This document shows, piece after piece, positions 38,809 through 39,179 of a stretch of 39,179 nt of DNA. The stretch lies in NCBI GenBank assembly GCA_036557505.1, contig DATBHM010000275.1:1-39179 (forward strand), given 5' to 3'. The position numbers and the translations under genes are program-made. The DNA comes from DATBHM01 sp036557505 (GTDB taxonomy: Bacteria > Actinomycetota > UBA4738 > JACQTL01). How positions within the stretch are numbered: position 1 is the first letter of the stretch; each line of letters begins with the position of its first letter. Under the pieces are notes generated by a model. It did not search any database. It saw only the letters and a program-made list of their open reading frames with translations, and was not told the DNA's origin.

Positions 38809-39179
38809 CTACGCCGCCCGCTCCATCAGTGTCCGGAACTCCCGGAACAGGTATCCGGCGTCGTGCGGGCCGGGTGCCGCCTCGGGATGGTACTGCACGC
38901 TGAACGCGCCGAGATCGTTGCAGCGCAGGCCCTCCAGCGTGTCGTCGTTCAGGTTCCAATGCGTGAACGAGACCGCTCCCCGTTCGGTGTCGGCCCCGGC
39001 CGGCCTGCCACCCGTCGCCCGCGGCCCGGTGTGAGGATGCACCGCGAAGCCGTGGTTGTGGCTGGTGATCTCGACGCGTCCGGTGGCGACGTGGAGGACC
39101 GGCTGGTTCGCGCCGCGATGGCCGAACCTCAGCTTGAAGGTGTCCAGGCCGAGCGCCCTCGCCAGCAGCTGGTGCCCCA
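38809..39179 (-). CDS. carA: Carbamoyl-phosphate synthase small subunit (C-terminal part)
   Basis: Glutamine amidotransferase chain; only the last 122 residues are in the window. It begins within the nucleophile elbow: GHQLLARALG follows the catalytic Cys, which lies just past the right edge. HNHGFAV and SVQYHPEAAPGPHDAGYLF (catalytic His and the Glu two residues on) are present. Stop at 38809, 2 nt before carB. 5' end cut by the window. Confidence 0.97.
   Translation of the reverse strand, partial: GHQLLARALGLDTFKLRFGHRGANQPVLHVATGRVEITSHNHGFAVHPHTGPRATGGRPAGADTERGAVSFTHWNLNDDTLEGLRCNDLGAFSVQYHPEAAPGPHDAGYLFREFRTLMERAA

Overview
This window is a high-GC bacterial chromosome segment from a member of the Actinomycetota. 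The gene order (carA-carB-pyrK-pyrD-pyrF, mihF, gmk, rpoZ, coaBC, metK, priA, def, fmt, rsmB, then ribD-ribE-ribBA-ribH), the actinobacterial mIHF protein, a PriA without helicase motifs, and near-leaderless promoters all point there. I cannot place it below phylum by eye. Almost everything reads on the minus strand; the only clear plus-strand gene is a class A penicillin-binding protein.

Layout, left to right. 1-4620 is an rrn operon on the minus strand: promoter, leader, 16S, spacer without tRNA, and the 5' part of 23S. The 23S gene is interrupted at the site used by the chloroplast I-CeuI intron (E. coli position 1923) by a group I intron carrying a LAGLIDADG endonuclease gene. Intron and endonuclease run off the left edge. 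4645-11070 holds tyrS (with altered HIGH and KMSKS motifs), the divergent PBP with a predicted lipobox, mpg and polX. 11087-18438 is argF, pheT, pheS, an RNA 2'-O-methyltransferase fused to a histidine-kinase-like module, rplT, rpmI and infC. infC has no canonical start codon where homology places its N-terminus. 18644-23000 is a cold-shock gene, then a riboflavin operon under an FMN riboswitch that ends in a small cupin gene. 23077-24006 is a REC-GGDEF regulator. 24156-32684 is a long housekeeping run (rsmB, fmt, def, priA, metK, coaBC, rpoZ, gmk, mihF). 32876-39179 is the pyrimidine cluster pyrF-pyrD-pyrK-carB-carA, with carA cut by the right edge.

Functionally the window combines translation (rRNA, tyrS, pheST, L20, L35, IF3, def, fmt, 16S and SpoU-type methylases), de novo pyrimidine and riboflavin synthesis, SAM and CoA synthesis, and DNA maintenance. 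The items most worth following up are the 23S group I intron with its homing endonuclease, the methyltransferase-kinase fusion, the non-canonical starts (infC, priA, possibly gmk), the TyrRS signature changes, and the lipobox on a class A PBP. I saw no CRISPR array, insertion sequence, prophage or tRNA gene.
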